Of a stretch of DNA of 64,000 nucleotides, positions 1 to 12,317 are shown in pieces. The translations under genes and the position numbers were made by a program. The notes under the pieces are model-generated. The model saw only the letters and a list, made by a program, of their open reading frames with translations. It searched no databases and was not told the DNA's origin. Within the stretch, counting starts at the first letter, position 1. Every line of letters begins with the position of its first letter. The stretch comes from Acanthaster planci (lineage: Eukaryota > Echinodermata > Asteroidea > Valvatida > Acanthasteridae), in NCBI RefSeq assembly GCF_001949145.1, contig NW_019091360.1, forward strand, positions 2,788,864-2,852,863, read 5' to 3'.

Positions 1-580
1 TACGCCGGATTGCAGTGCCTCTTCGAGACTAAATTTATTTTGCCATCTACATGTTTATCTAAAGGCTTTTGTGTCATTTGGTTCCTTGGGATTTTGAACA
101 CGAAGCATTTCAATCTAACCATGTACTAGTATATGGACTTCACAGTCCACCAGATCATGACATATACAGGGCACATGTACTGAAACTATTTGGGAACCAT
201 TATTTTTTTGAAGTTTTGCCATGTGCTTTCAGGAATGGAAAGGCTGTTTCTGAGAAAACTAGCACAATGAGAAGACTGACCACGAAATAAACCCTCACAC
301 AGCCGTGCTTCACAACATGTGCTTACTCAGATTTTTGAGTCTCTTATTTCTCAAGTGACCCCCCCCATTTTGAAAATGACCCTGTCAACACCCACCCAGT
401 TTACACCTAACCACTAACTGGCTGTAACGGTAATGGATGCCTTGCCAGTCAATCTTGATTTATATTAGCAGTTAACAACCTCACACCTTTACCTTCGCCA
501 ACTCTCCCCGTTTCTGCTTGACTGATGATCGTCAGGTCATTAACCTCATAAGTTTCTAAGTATTATTTCTGTCTTCATAG

Positions 581-663
581 ACGGAGGCCAGGTGCAGTTC
601 TGTGTCCAAAAGTACAGTGAACTCTCTGTCTTAGAGAAGCGAGGTCGAGCAAAGGGCAGTTAA
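581..663 (+). CDS. possible terminal coding exon of an unidentified gene
   Basis: A plausible acceptor (cttcatag) ends at 580. It is followed by 2 nt completing a codon and then 26 open codons ending in TAA at 661-663. The peptide begins GGQVQFCVQKYSELS and ends VLEKRGRAKGS, a charged composition that looks coding. I do not recognise the family. No upstream exon is evident in 1-570, so the rest of the gene would lie left of the window or in very small exons. The open frame is short enough to arise by chance, and no polyadenylation signal close downstream is convincing. The alternative is plain intergenic sequence. Confidence 0.3.
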
Positions 664-1649
664 GTTTGGTATCATGGATGCTCCACAACTGTAAATCACT
701 CGTAAATGTGTCCATGGAGGAAGGAATACATGCAGATGCATCATTCAGGACACCGTGCTCAGCTTAAAAATTATGATTTTTAACAAGTCCACGCAGTTTT
801 ACTGGTATGTTCTTCAACAAGGAACCAAAATGCAACTCCACGTGTCATTTTTCAAAATTTTTAAAAGACCGACTTTGGTCATTTACAAGTAAAACACAAA
901 ATTGCACCTTCAGATTTATAATTAAAGGATTATTTGGTGATAACTAGGCAGACTGTGTCCTTGTAGATGTACATTTGGTTAGCTACTAGTGCAAATCAAA
1001 CAGAGTTGAAGTCGTTAAAAGTAACATGTTTACACCAAATGACTTGATTTAAAAACTTCCCTCAACAGAAAATTGAGCATACATGTATGTATACATGCAT
1101 TTTTCAACAGATGTATTTTCAAACCTTCAGAAAGACCTTGAAAGAAAAATGTGCCCGGGAAAATACCACAAAATTGACGAAAAATGAGACGAAAGATTTG
1201 GCTCTCCTCATTCTCTGTTAAAAATCACTCCCACTATACCAGCAAATCTACATGTACATGTACACGCACCAGGTCTCATACCCTTCAACCATTGAAAATA
1301 ATCTTTTTGTTTGGCTGCCTCAAAAATACACTATGTAATGTGTTCAACATGGTCTTTGGGAACGTCATATTTGACAGCATTTTGATGATGTTACAAAATT
1401 TGGACTGAAAATGTACCGAAAATGCTGTCACATGCACCCTGTAGTGCTTGAAAATTCTATTTACATGTATGATGTTGATTTTGCCGTTCGTTTTGGAGAT
1501 ATCCCTGCTCAAAATTAAAACAAAATTGAGAACTTAGAGCATAACATCTTGAAAATTAGAGCGTGTCGTTTGGAACTGCTGACTTTGGGACCTGATAAAT
1601 TGTGAGACATGTTTTTTAATTGTGTAATTATGGTTTTGATATATGTAGT
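664..1649. other. non-coding stretch, nothing recognised
   Basis: No open frame with coding character or flanking splice sites was seen on either strand. The sequence is AT-rich with scattered ACATGTA motifs. It may include the 3' untranslated region of the exon ending at 663 if that exon is real. Confidence 0.5.
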
Positions 1650-2024
1650 ATGTAAATATCATTAATTTTGGATTTTTGCCCTGCTCGACGTGTGTTATAA
1701 CACTGTATACTCAGTGTTTGCCGCCGAAGGCTTCTGAAAAAACCCACAAGCGTACTCGGGTGGGACTCGAACCCATGACATCCTGATTACTAGTGCAGAC
1801 GTCTTAACCACTCGACCACTGTCAGCTGGCTGGTTTGAGTCAGATGTAGCAGAGGGTACTGCGAAAAACTATTTCCAAGGATGGATTTGCGCTGATTTTT
1901 CCACAAGCCTTCGGGGGCAATCACTGAGTATACAATGTATTATTATACACGTCGGGCAGGGCAAAAATCCAAAATTAATGAACTTCCCCTGGTACAAATC
2001 CATCCTTGGAAATGTAAATATCAT
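1650..2024 (-). mobile_element. tRNA-derived element inside long inverted arms
   Basis: The outer ends are a perfect 13-bp direct repeat, ATGTAAATATCAT, at 1650-1662 and 2012-2024, which fits a target-site duplication. Inside, 1660-1737 and 1901-1982 are imperfect inverted arms of about 75-80 nt; both carry the core CACTGTATACTCAGTG or its complement. A second inverted pair is 1870-1888 versus 1995-2013. Between the arms, read on the minus strand, is a tRNA-like unit at about 1755-1825. It has a perfect RNA polymerase III B-box (complement of GGGACTCGAACCC, 1762-1774) and an A-box-like stretch (GTGGTCGAGTGGTTAAG) resembling tRNA-Ser/Leu. The anticodon stem pairs badly, so this is not a functional tRNA. 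A SINE with foldback structure, or a MITE that captured a tRNA, would both fit. Confidence 0.7.
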
Positions 2025-5000
2025 CTTTCACCACAAACAAATCCATTCAAAATTACCACAGGAACATTTACTTCCTGGTAACTTTTAGTTGGCTAGGATC
2101 GACAGGTTATTTATGTCCTTCAAAACTCTTGTTAAGTTGAAAGATGGGCACAGTCATCATTGTTCCTGATATCAGTCATGACTCCCCGCATTTCATCAGA
2201 CATTGTGAATTTATTCACCGCTGTTCACTTCAGAAATGAAACCCCCAAAGTTAACATAAGTGGGCCATACTTTGTGGAACCTGCCTGCTGTCAAGTATGG
2301 GACAACATTGAAATACACTAAAGGTTCTTTGATTGCACATTTGGAGTGATCTAATTAGGGTTTTTTATCCAAACAAAGATGTGAAGTAGAAAAAATTCGT
2401 TAAAATATATAGTAACTTACCATGTGCACTTACTGTACAGTACTAATACAAGTACATGAACAATGTATTTAGGATTATTGATCATCGCCATGCACAGATT
2501 TTACACAACTTTCATGTACATGTAGGGCTACAAAGTCACCAACATTTTTGTGATACAATTTATACATATTTTTAGTTTACAAATTCAGTGGAGGGTATTG
2601 TTGAAGATTCCTACAAAAACATTCTCTTGAGTGTCTTGTACTGGTAGTATCTACCGGTCCTTTACCGGGTACGTTACTTTAGAAAGATGACCTTTAAATT
2701 TCAGCCCCTGTGTTAGTGAGTTCCACAGTAGACCTCAGACACAATGATGTTGTCACACCCCCACAAATCTGTCCAAATTGTATACTTGCATATGTACACA
2801 GTGCATGTGATTGTGATAGTGGGACAGTCCCAGCTGTGCTATATAGCACCACAGATGGGCCAGCCCAACTGTAGCACTGTGTGCCATTGTCTGCCATACA
2901 TTACCTGTACCAGTAAATTACGTCAGTGTCAGTTTGTCTGTATGCGTGGAGAATGTGTAGTTACAGTACATGTACATGTACAATGTAGGTTGTATTTGGG
3001 TCATGGATGAAATACCACGTTGAGGTAATTTTTGATTAATTCTGCTAGATGTGAGTGGCAAAACACGTGAAGGTTGAGAAATTTTCTATAGAAATTTGCA
3101 AAGTACCAGTACATGTCTAAGTAATTGGGCCGGACCTAGTTGGGACCATCCTAACTACATGCACAGTGTTTGTACATGTACATGTACCCGGCAGGTGGGT
3201 AGGCATCCACCAAGGTTAGTTAGGATCTTAGAATAGAAAGTGCCCATGAAAAAAAAAGTGAGGTTGATTTATCGTACACGTAGAAGGTAGGTCTGTTTGA
3301 ACACATTTATTGCAGAGGCCAAGAGGTACGGAAACCCTGCAAGTTGCAACAGGAATTGGAACTGCTGATCTGTAGTAAATGTTTTACGGGTACGTGGAAT
3401 GTGCCACATTCGGGGCAGTTCTTTTGCAAGGTTTGGGGATGGCTTTGAAGGGGATACATGTACATGTATTGCACAAGCTGTGACCATATTGCCCTCTTTG
3501 AAGACAGATGGGCAATTCCACGCAAAGGTGGACACGAGGGTGAAAATTTAAAATTCATCACAAACGAATTTGGTCTCAAATGAATGCTGAGGGTCTATAC
3601 TTTACTGTGTTCATGTTGTAATGTAATTTTTTCATTATTTGGTTGTAAAAATCAATGATTATGTAATTTTTTTTTCCAAAAATGAGGAAAATGATAGGAC
3701 GATGAATTGCACCCTGTGTGTCTAATAAAAATGGAAGTTGGCTGTATTTGTGGTTACATTAAGTGTTCAGATTGTTTAAAGGATATCTGGTCTGTGTTTT
3801 GACCTTTGCGGCATTCGTTATGTTTCAGTGGTCTCAAACATTTTGCCCCACTGGAGTGTCCTTCCGTTAACGTAAAAGTACATGCTTTTAGTATATTTTC
3901 AGATTTGAAGGAAAAAATAATTAAAAAAGACCAATGCAAAGTAAGTTTAGGTAGACCTACAACATCATACCATTAAAGTCATTTTTTTGCCCCCTACTCT
4001 TTTAATTATAGCTAATTAATACTTGCCCTTGGTTGGTAACGGAAGGACCAAAACAGCCGCTGAATTTTGTTATGACTGATGTTGTGACATCAGATCACAA
4101 CTAAAAGTGTTAATAGGCTTTCCAGAGTTATACTGGAGAGCTGATTGCTTTCTTCAGGTATCGATTGTTTTGCTTATTAGACGCCTTTCAGTGCCATACT
4201 CCATCACATGTACTCAGGAAATGAGTGAGTTGTCTTGAACGTGCCCACTTTGTAATGTGTGGTTATTTAACTGTACAGCATTCAGTGTGTCTACAACTTG
4301 ACTGGAGCAGTAAAAGAAATAATCTTCATTGAACAGAACGGTGTACTTACAAATATATTAAATTAAAAACACCCCCCCAAAATTAGAGACTAACCCTAAC
4401 TATGCTGAACCCAACAAGGTTATGCAGGATTTCTGAGGTCCCAAGGGGGTTAGGGATAAATTATATGTAATTAAGGAGCATTTGCCAAGTTTCAGACATG
4501 CTTTGCTTATATGTTCAGTAACACTGAGTACAGTCTATTGAGGACCAAGATTCCATCCAAGTTCCATACATATATACGTACAGGTAATGGAATTTTAAGC
4601 AATTTTAAACAAGCTGACCAGTCTTAAACACATACAACAGTGTATGCACACCAGAGACGTACATGTATAAACGCATAGACCGCCAGGTCCTATCCAAACT
4701 ACAGGGTTTTCGTTATCTGCGTGGCGCCCGACTAAAATCAAAACTATAGGCAAATTCACCCCATGGTGTAGGGAATTTACGCACAGTTGAAGAATTCCAG
4801 CCAGAAAATTCTATGAAGCCATTTTTCAATTGTAATTTTATCTTTTCTGGCTCAATTTATCTGGCTCAAAGGGATTCAAAACAAGGCAGTTGCAACAGTT
4901 GAAAAGAAGAGATACGTGTAAGAGCAACGAAGAGCAAAAAGGAAAAAGTAGGTTGGGAGAACATGTAAACAAATACAGGAAATATAAGTGCATTGCGCGT

Positions 5001-7049
5001 AATGCGCACTGAATGCACTGTCATCTGTCGCTTCGTGCATTGTTTGCCCATACTTTTCAAATTCACGGTTATATGCGAAAGACTAGTGGTCTATGCATTT
5101 ATTTGTCTGTGATGCACACTGTATGTACATGTATGTAACCCCTACAAATGTACATTTAGATTCATGGGAATTGTATGATAACTTACATGTATCCCGTGTA
5201 CATGTGACACCCAATTAAGATAGTGTACATGTTGAATTCATGTTTTGGACAAGTTTTATAACAGGCAAAATCCATTTTGAAACCAATCTGAAACACAATG
5301 ACTATATGAGTAGTCATTCTTTTATATTTTCTATTCGTTACTAGCTGATAATTAGTCACTGGCTTAATTAGTGTTTAATTGGTTGTTTATTGGGATAGTT
5401 TAAACTTAAAAAGATTAGTTTTAAGTCATGTTATATTGTATTACTAGTTAGATTTTTATTAAATTGCACTTTCCAACAAAAATTATCTACAACTTTCACT
5501 GCGTACAGTGTACATTTAGTAGATTGAGCATTCAATTGTCCTTCCGTTACCAAATCTTAATTAATGTTTTTTGTTATTATGAGATTACCAAACATAAATC
5601 AGTCATTTTAAATAAGGCTGAATGTTCACAAAACATCATAGATTGTATTTAGTAACTTTGAAATAACATTGGCAAAGAAACTTCACGGAGTTTTGAGAAA
5701 ATGTGCCATACTTGAAATATCCATGTCGGTTTTGATGTCCTATTCTGACCTCATTAATATGCATAATCTATAAATGACAAATAAGTCTGATCAAAACTTT
5801 GGCGGAATTGAAAGGTTTTAGGTGTCACCATGTATTAACCGTATTAACTTGATTTTAACAAAAAAAGTCTTCGTGATATTGTGTTAAAACATGAAAATGC
5901 TGTCTGAATGTCCTTCTGTTACCATGGAATTGCCCTAGAGCAATATTACTGTGGGTGTAATATACATGTACCTGTACGATCTGGTGCTGTTTACTGGTTA
6001 ACAATTGTGATTTTCTAAGTTCTTGATTGACTGGGAATTAGGCCAACTGATTTCCTGGACCATCCGGCTGTGTACTCTAATAACCACAAGTAAGCGGATC
6101 TACATGTACATGTGCATGTATTTTTAGAGTGGTACGTAGAAACCACAAACATACAAGAAGAACATACATGTATTTTGTGAAATGTTCAATCCGCATTCCC
6201 TTACACTGTTACCTGAAGTTACACAATTTGGGTCTAAACTTTCAGAAACGCGTTTTGAATTTCATCGGAAATCCTGTCTTTCAGGTGGTCTTTTTCAATA
6301 CATTTTTTTCAATTTCCCGTAAAAAAAAACCTGAGCTGTCTCATCCAAGCTATAGGTAAGCTTTACATTATTTTTTTGTTGATACATGTACTTGTACATT
6401 GTAAGTCAGTACCTTAAACACACGTTGAATCCCCTCGCCCAAAAAAAGCCCCATTAACAAAAGTGAGGGAACAATGGCATGTTTGCGATATTTTCAGTGG
6501 GGAAGTCCTGCTGTCACCCCCAGAAGTTGTAAAAAACCAGAAAGGCGGCAACCTTTTAGTGATGTCAGATGTATATTAGACACAGCCCAGGTCATGTGCC
6601 CCCAAGCGCCTTTACTTTCTGGTATATATAAAAGTAGACTAATTGTGGAGTTATTGTAAAAATTTCAGTTTTGTTTATGTGTATGTACATGTCTACCTGT
6701 TGTTATTCTGCAAGCAAGATACGTGTTGTTAGTTACTGGTAAGTTACATAAATAAGGTACATAAATATGGACTCCATTGAACAAAACGGTATTGTGTGCA
6801 GTGGTTGTAGATTTTTTATAAATTTGATTTAAATCATTGTGACTTTAAAATCAAACAATATTGTGCGATTCTTTAAACTGTAAATATACATGTACAGTAG
6901 GCTAACTCCTGTGTGTATACAACAGGTCATTTCTTGGAGATGCTGAAACTTTTAGAGGTGGATTCGACTAAAGTTGAGGAAGTACACTGTACAGTATACA
7001 CAGGACTGGTTATGCCTTTACAAGACTACATGTATGGTTACTCGTACAT
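2025..7049. other. intergenic, rich in TACATGTA motifs
   Basis: I see no supportable gene. Short frames on both strands lack splice context and coding composition. The stretch holds many copies of the palindrome TACATGTA and of GTACATGTAC, for example around 2515, 3175, 3460 and 6105. There are also homopolymer runs of A and T. Confidence 0.5.
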
Positions 7050-7321
7050 GGGTCATTCTACAAGGGTAAGGCACTGCTTGTGATGGTGTCAGTTGTTCAT
7101 TGGTTCCGTAAAGAATGAACAGCTATTTCCCTGCATGCGGATTCCAAAATGACGTTGTTGTACATCTTGCAAGGCTGAAGACAGAAGTGTGTGTGATTTT
7201 CACAGAGTACATGTACATGTAATTGTAAATGACGTCATGACAGAGGGGAAAAATTTCGCATGCCCTGGATGTAACAAGTGACACGGTCACAAATTGTGCT
7301 CCTTGTAATTACGGAAATGAA
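7050..7321 (+). mobile_element. degenerate MITE, GGGTCATTC family
   Basis: The left end, GGGTCATTCTACAAGGGTAA at 7050, and the internal sequence (gaatgaacagctatttccctg, tgcggattcc, catcttgcaaggctga) match the element at 13387-13651 nearly base for base over long runs. The right end (cacaaattgtgctcc) is recognisable but the outer TGGAATGACCC terminus has decayed. It has no coding capacity. This is one of three copies of the family in the window. Confidence 0.6.
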
Positions 7322-10259
7322 ATGTAACCAATTCCCCAACTGTGCTGACGGAGACTGTTCAAAAAACAAATGCACTGGTATACATGTACACGTACACTAC
7401 ATGTACTGGGACCTTTTATTTCAGTGCCACTCGTCTTTAAATTTTATTTCAAATTGAAACAACATCTGAAAAACTGATTTTAGTTTTAGAAGCACCGGGG
7501 TACTTGATTGCAAATTTCAGTTTTATATTTTTCATGTTTATACATTTGCCAGTTTTTAAAAACATTTTTGCATTTCTGTGGTTGACAGATGTACCTTAGC
7601 AAGGTCCATTTCATTTCTCTACACACAGGTTTTTCACATGCCTGAAAACCACACTGTAAAAAAAACCCTCTCCTGTAATGTTAAACAAGCTCGTAAATTA
7701 GAAAGCAATGTCAACCAGCCATCTGTTGTTAGAAAATAGAGAGAGAGAAAAAAAACAACAGGGGTTGTTGCCCCAAATGCATTGTTTGCAAATGAGGGAA
7801 ATGCAGGATAGCAGGACCACAGAATATCCTAAGGGTGAATCATCAGGTACATTGTGATTGTGCATGCACATGTACCCTGTAGGCACTGTATGTCCATCAT
7901 AGAACCAGGTGTCCGGAAACAGGATGTTCACTGGAACAATTAATGTGTAATGTCTGCTGTTGACTGACAGTCAGTGGATGAGTTGTTCACACTTGCACAG
8001 GTGCATTCTGCATGTTCATGTACGTACGTGTATGTAAATGTACATATTGCTACGTGTTTGGTTTTCTGAGAAAATGTGTTCATACCCCGGTGCACGCACT
8101 GTACACAATTTTAATCAATTGTGTTGCACAATGTTCCTTTTCACAAAGTTATGATGAACAACTTAAACAGGTGGACTGATATTTCCTTATACATGGACGG
8201 TAGTTGTCCTATTTGACACGCATTTTATTCATATTGAAACTGTGTACTCTGCTGTATGTACATGTAAATATACCGGTATCATGATGCACAAATTTATGTT
8301 CTTCATGTCATTGCAAAAAGTGAAAACAACTGTGACAAACACTCAAAATAAATTAGCAGTAATTAGAAGGCAACGACCAGGCAGAAAAATCTGCCGGTAC
8401 CCGATATATGTGTGATGGGCATTCATCTTTGTCTTCACTGTGCAAGCAAAATGTTTTGGTTTTTTTTTGAAATTATGGAGAAGTTTTACAAAAAAATTTC
8501 TGTCTTGAAATTTACGTGTACATGTGCAAAACGGAGACAGCTTGTATTCCTTGTTAAGAGACCACAGTTTATACAAACATGTAGAAAGGTTGATTGATGT
8601 ACATTGTAATGGACTGTGCTCTATGTATCATGGGAGTACCCGTGGCTTATTTGCATAATTCACCGTTTCGTGGAAATCCAGCCGCCCATTGTCCAGATTG
8701 CAATTAGTCTGTCAGAGCGACGTCTTGTGAGGAGGCAGTAGGGTACATGTACATGTATTGTGTACAGATAGTCTGAGACAATGCAGTACTTGGGCATTGT
8801 AACAGAAAAAAAATTGCTCAAGCTACAGTACATGTACAAAGGTGTCATTAGATTGTCTGGGTAAGTACTTGTATGTATTATCATGAGGTGGAAGGTGTCT
8901 GGGGACATACCGGTATGTACTAAAATCAACCAAACTTGATTTACAAGTGTAAGAAATGACCAATTCCCAGTTTGTCAGGGGTGCATACATGTACAATTAG
9001 TTTCTCAGTGCTGAGCTTTAATGCCAGACAAGAAATGTACATTGTACAATTCTCTGTTGCACCAAAAGCAAAGTTTAATTTATATATACATGTACATGTT
9101 CATGTGTCGTTGAAAGAAAAAAAAAAAAACAAATTAAAAGAAAAATATTGCATTGACATTTGACAATGCAAAATCATATTTTCACTATTTTTAGCTTTTC
9201 CTTGTTGTAAAACTGGAAATGCTGTAATAAGTGAGGGCAAAAAACTGTTGTGAGTAGGATTTGGGGAATTCGACCCCATCACCGTGTTTATTTGTTCCTG
9301 CATAGTTTTGCAATTTTTTGCATAGCTCTTGCACACAAACTGTCGGGTGGGAGTGCTTATGTGTAGAGTGTACTTTGTACGCTCACATGCCAGTCATGTT
9401 CCACCAACACAATGTGTCCCTTCATGTTTTGCATAGTTTTGCACAATATGCACACCATCAGTAATGCACACACACATGCATGCACTGTACGTACATGATC
9501 ACCTTGAATGCTCACTATTTGCCTTGAATGCTTGCCCGACACGTACACGTACATGTACATGTATGTTACATGCTCGTGCACTGGTACTGTACGTGAGTTC
9601 AAGGGGGCGGTCGGTTAAACGTCAACCAGCAGAGAGGAGATTGCCCTTGCTGAACCTTAAGATGACTCATCTTCCATCCCTCATCTCATCTCTTGGAGGA
9701 TGCGGGCCGTGTGTGATGTAAGAGGTAGGATGCTGAGCCGGGAGGGGTTTGTTCTTCCCAGATAAAGGCCTGCTGAGTGGTTGTCGTGTCGTGGCACGTC
9801 TAGTGTTTGGTGCGTTTATATGTTCACTACTTCCAGATAAACAGGATTTGGAGTGGAATATTCTGGCCTCCATATAGTCATCAGCTGTGTGTATATTTTG
9901 CTGTCTTAAAGACAAGAATTCGTCACTCACAAGGGTAACGTTTCCTCTACGGTGTACATGTAGAAGTCAGGGGTACTTAAATTCTGTATCAGTACGGTAG
10001 GTGTACACTCTAGACAGTGTAATCAGTAGACTGTTTAGTTTGGAATTGTTAGTTTCTGCATTTTACACATGTACAGTGCACCTCTTCTGTACATTTTTTT
10101 TTCTTCAAATAAACATCAGCACAAATGTTTGTAGTGATTTGTGTATATGAAGTGAATGCCACACAAATTGTATTGTGTACCACACACATGTACATACATG
10201 ATAATGTAACAAGGCAAAATGTACATGTATGTATGTAAACTTGTACGTGTACATTTCAG
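7322..10259. other. intergenic, no gene seen
   Basis: No exon with matching splice sites and coding composition could be supported. TACATG/CATGTA series are dense, for example near 7385, 8745, 9085 and 9545. An A-rich tract lies at 9115-9150. Confidence 0.45.
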
Positions 10260-10330
10260 TTAACCCTAACAGTCCCAAATTCTCCCATTTCAATACGATT
10301 TTACATACACGCCAGGGGCTTAGGGTTTTA
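10260..10330. mobile_element. short piggyBac-type MITE copy
   Basis: A unit of about 70 bp begins TTAACCCTAACAGTCCCAAA and ends with the imperfect complement (CTTAGGGTTTTAA). A better-preserved copy lies at 60504-60571. The ends TTAA-CCCTAA match the known piggyBac pattern of a TTAA target followed by a CCC-starting terminal repeat. It has no coding capacity. The telomere-like TTAGGG is limited to the terminus and is not an array. Confidence 0.5.
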
Positions 10331-10422
10331 ATATTCATGTAGTGGTACATTGTACATGTACACCTGTACATTGTACATTGTACCTTTACACATGAACTGG
10401 TACCGTACATGTGCCTAAAAAA

Positions 10423-10444
10423 GTACATGTACATGTACATGTAC
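10423..10444. repeat. (TACATG)n palindromic microsatellite
   Basis: This is the longest uninterrupted run of the TACATG series in the window, 22 bp and self-complementary. Shorter relatives occur in dozens of places. Confidence 0.85.
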
Positions 10445-10747
10445 GGTTCCTTTTCACATTTTGCAGACAGTCTGAAATTAACGGTATGTTCTTTCAAACC
10501 AACATTCATAATGTCCTAATGTGAATTAAATATACTGTAAATCATGTTAATTGTTACTGGGCCGACCGGTCTGTTGACATTTTCATCTATTGTACATTTA
10601 TACTTTAGTATCATGTATTGGATTCTTATTATTATAGATGACATTTTATTATTTTTGTGACACCAAGTTGTTCTCTATTTGTTATGCTGTTGGTTAGATG
10701 CTGATTTCAATAGATGTTACAGACTTATCTTTTTTGGTTTTGTACAG

Positions 10748-10836
10748 GCTAATTGATCGATTGTTGTGAAACTGAACTCTAACTGCGTGGTATACTAGTG
10801 ACCTACCAAAGCTGCATTGATTAGCAGTGTGTAACC
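10748..10836 (+). other. probable 5' UTR part of the BCL2L14-like first coding exon
   Basis: A pyrimidine-rich acceptor (ttttttggttttgtacag) ends at 10747, so the exon containing the start codon may begin at 10748 after one or more unseen non-coding exons. An in-frame TAG at 10822-10824 closes the frame upstream of the ATG at 10837, which sits in a good context (taaccATGg). Confidence 0.4.
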
Positions 10837-12317
10837 ATGGACTCCACACCAGACACTGGTCACCAGCTGGCAGACGTCCGGCTGAACTCGGCAACAACGC
10901 TGGAGATGGAGACATCCGGAGAGATACCTTACATGGATGCGGACGAGCCCGCTCCATCTCCCCCCTCCTCCCGATCGGGAACCCTAAAGGCCCGGAAAAG
11001 CTCCAAGGGGCGGAGCCCTAAATGCTCCCCACTGATGGTGAACAAGGAGAGCAGCATCCCCATTGTCAAGAAGGAGGCAGAGAAGGTCATGGAGATGTTC
11101 TTGAAGAGGCGGAGCATGAGCATGAACGATGCCATCCTGCAGAAGGAATTCTTCAGTCAGGAACGGAGGAGAAAGAAAGACCGCGCCCCACGGAATAACA
11201 CAGTCTCGATTTGTTCCACAATGAGCACAGACTCCAGCGACTACCGCAACAGTGGAGATTTTGAGGAGGCCACCCTGACAAGAAGCAAGGGGAGCTTCAG
11301 CAGAGCTTTGGAGAACTCTGTTTTGCCGGGAGATGTGCGGCGCGAACAGTCATCGGCAGACGACGAACTGTCATCGTCTGATCATGAAATGGACAAGGAG
11401 AAGTCTCGTTCAGCTCCGTCCACCCTTCGCTTGCAGGTTGGTCGGTTGACCGAGGAAGAACTTGAAAAACTGCGGGAAGCAGGCAATGGCTATGCCCAGC
11501 ATGACAAAGATGGCGTTAAGAAAGATGTGAAGAAGAAGGACTTGCCCAAAAGGCGGAAAAGCCTGCTGGACAAAGCCAAGCAAATCATTCGCTCTCCTAG
11601 CATGCAGAGGAAGCATGACCACTCAGAGGAGAAAGAGGCCCCAGTGGGTCCCGATGAAACCTCGGCCAGTCGATCTAAAGTCCACCAAGAGATGAAGCGT
11701 ACTGGCTTTGCCAACAGACTGAAAAGGACATTCAAACGGGACTCCCGCAAAAGCTCTCTGAAGAGTTGCGAGTCAGAGACAAGGACTCCCACCCCACCAA
11801 ACTCGGCCTCATCAGAATCCAAAGATGGGAGCAAAACAAGGCGATGGCCGAGTTTCCAGCTCAAGAGGAAGCCGCGGAAGAGTGCGTCGACCCCCACCGA
11901 CGATAGCCTGGCCGGGGCTACGCCCTCAGACACAACATCCAATGCTGACTGGGCCTCGGTCAGCGACTACGACCACACCCAGAGCCTGACGGAGTTTGAC
12001 CGGAGGAAGCTCCTAAAGGAGATCCACAATGGCGTCCAGTTGCGCCATGCCCAGCAGGCTACCGGCAGTGATTCTCAGCTCCACGCCCAGAGGGCGGAGA
12101 AGTTACCATCTCGGAGAAGCGCCCCAGAGCCAGAGCACTGTGGGTTGGGCTCTACGGGCACCCAGACCCCCTCCTCAGTCCTTTCCAGCTCCCAGGAGTC
12201 CGGAATGTCATCTGACTGGTCGTCTGGAGGATCAGGCCAGAGGACACAACGGCCCAGGAGCCTGAACTTGACGAGATCAAGGCGGCACGAACGAGCAAGG
12301 CAGGGACTTAATGGCAA
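10837..12317 (+). CDS. BCL2L14-like: large first exon, disordered basic/Ser-rich region
   Basis: The exon encodes 493 complete codons with GC-rich coding composition unlike the surrounding AT-rich DNA. It has many basic clusters next to serine (KRRKSLLDKAKQIIRSPS, RLKRTFKRDSRKSS, LKRKPRKSAS), which look like kinase target sites. There are also acidic/Ser stretches (SSADDELSSSDHEMDKE). No folded domain or transmembrane segment is apparent. The frame would hit TGA at 12319-12321 if unspliced; the donor CAA|gtgaac at 12318 removes that stop. Ending the protein here instead would separate it from the BH3 exons, so splicing is preferred. Confidence 0.8.

Noticed and set aside
1755-1825. functional tRNA gene on the minus strand
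   Set aside because: The polymerase III boxes are good but the anticodon stem is mispaired and it lies inside a repeat element.
10105-10509. 134-codon minus-strand frame with many Met-Tyr and Thr-Cys repeats
   Set aside because: It is a translation of (TACATG)n repeats, not a gene.
11490-11942. 150-codon open frame on the minus strand
   Set aside because: It is a mirror of the GC-rich first exon of the BCL2L14-like gene; the plus-strand frame has the coding composition and start context.
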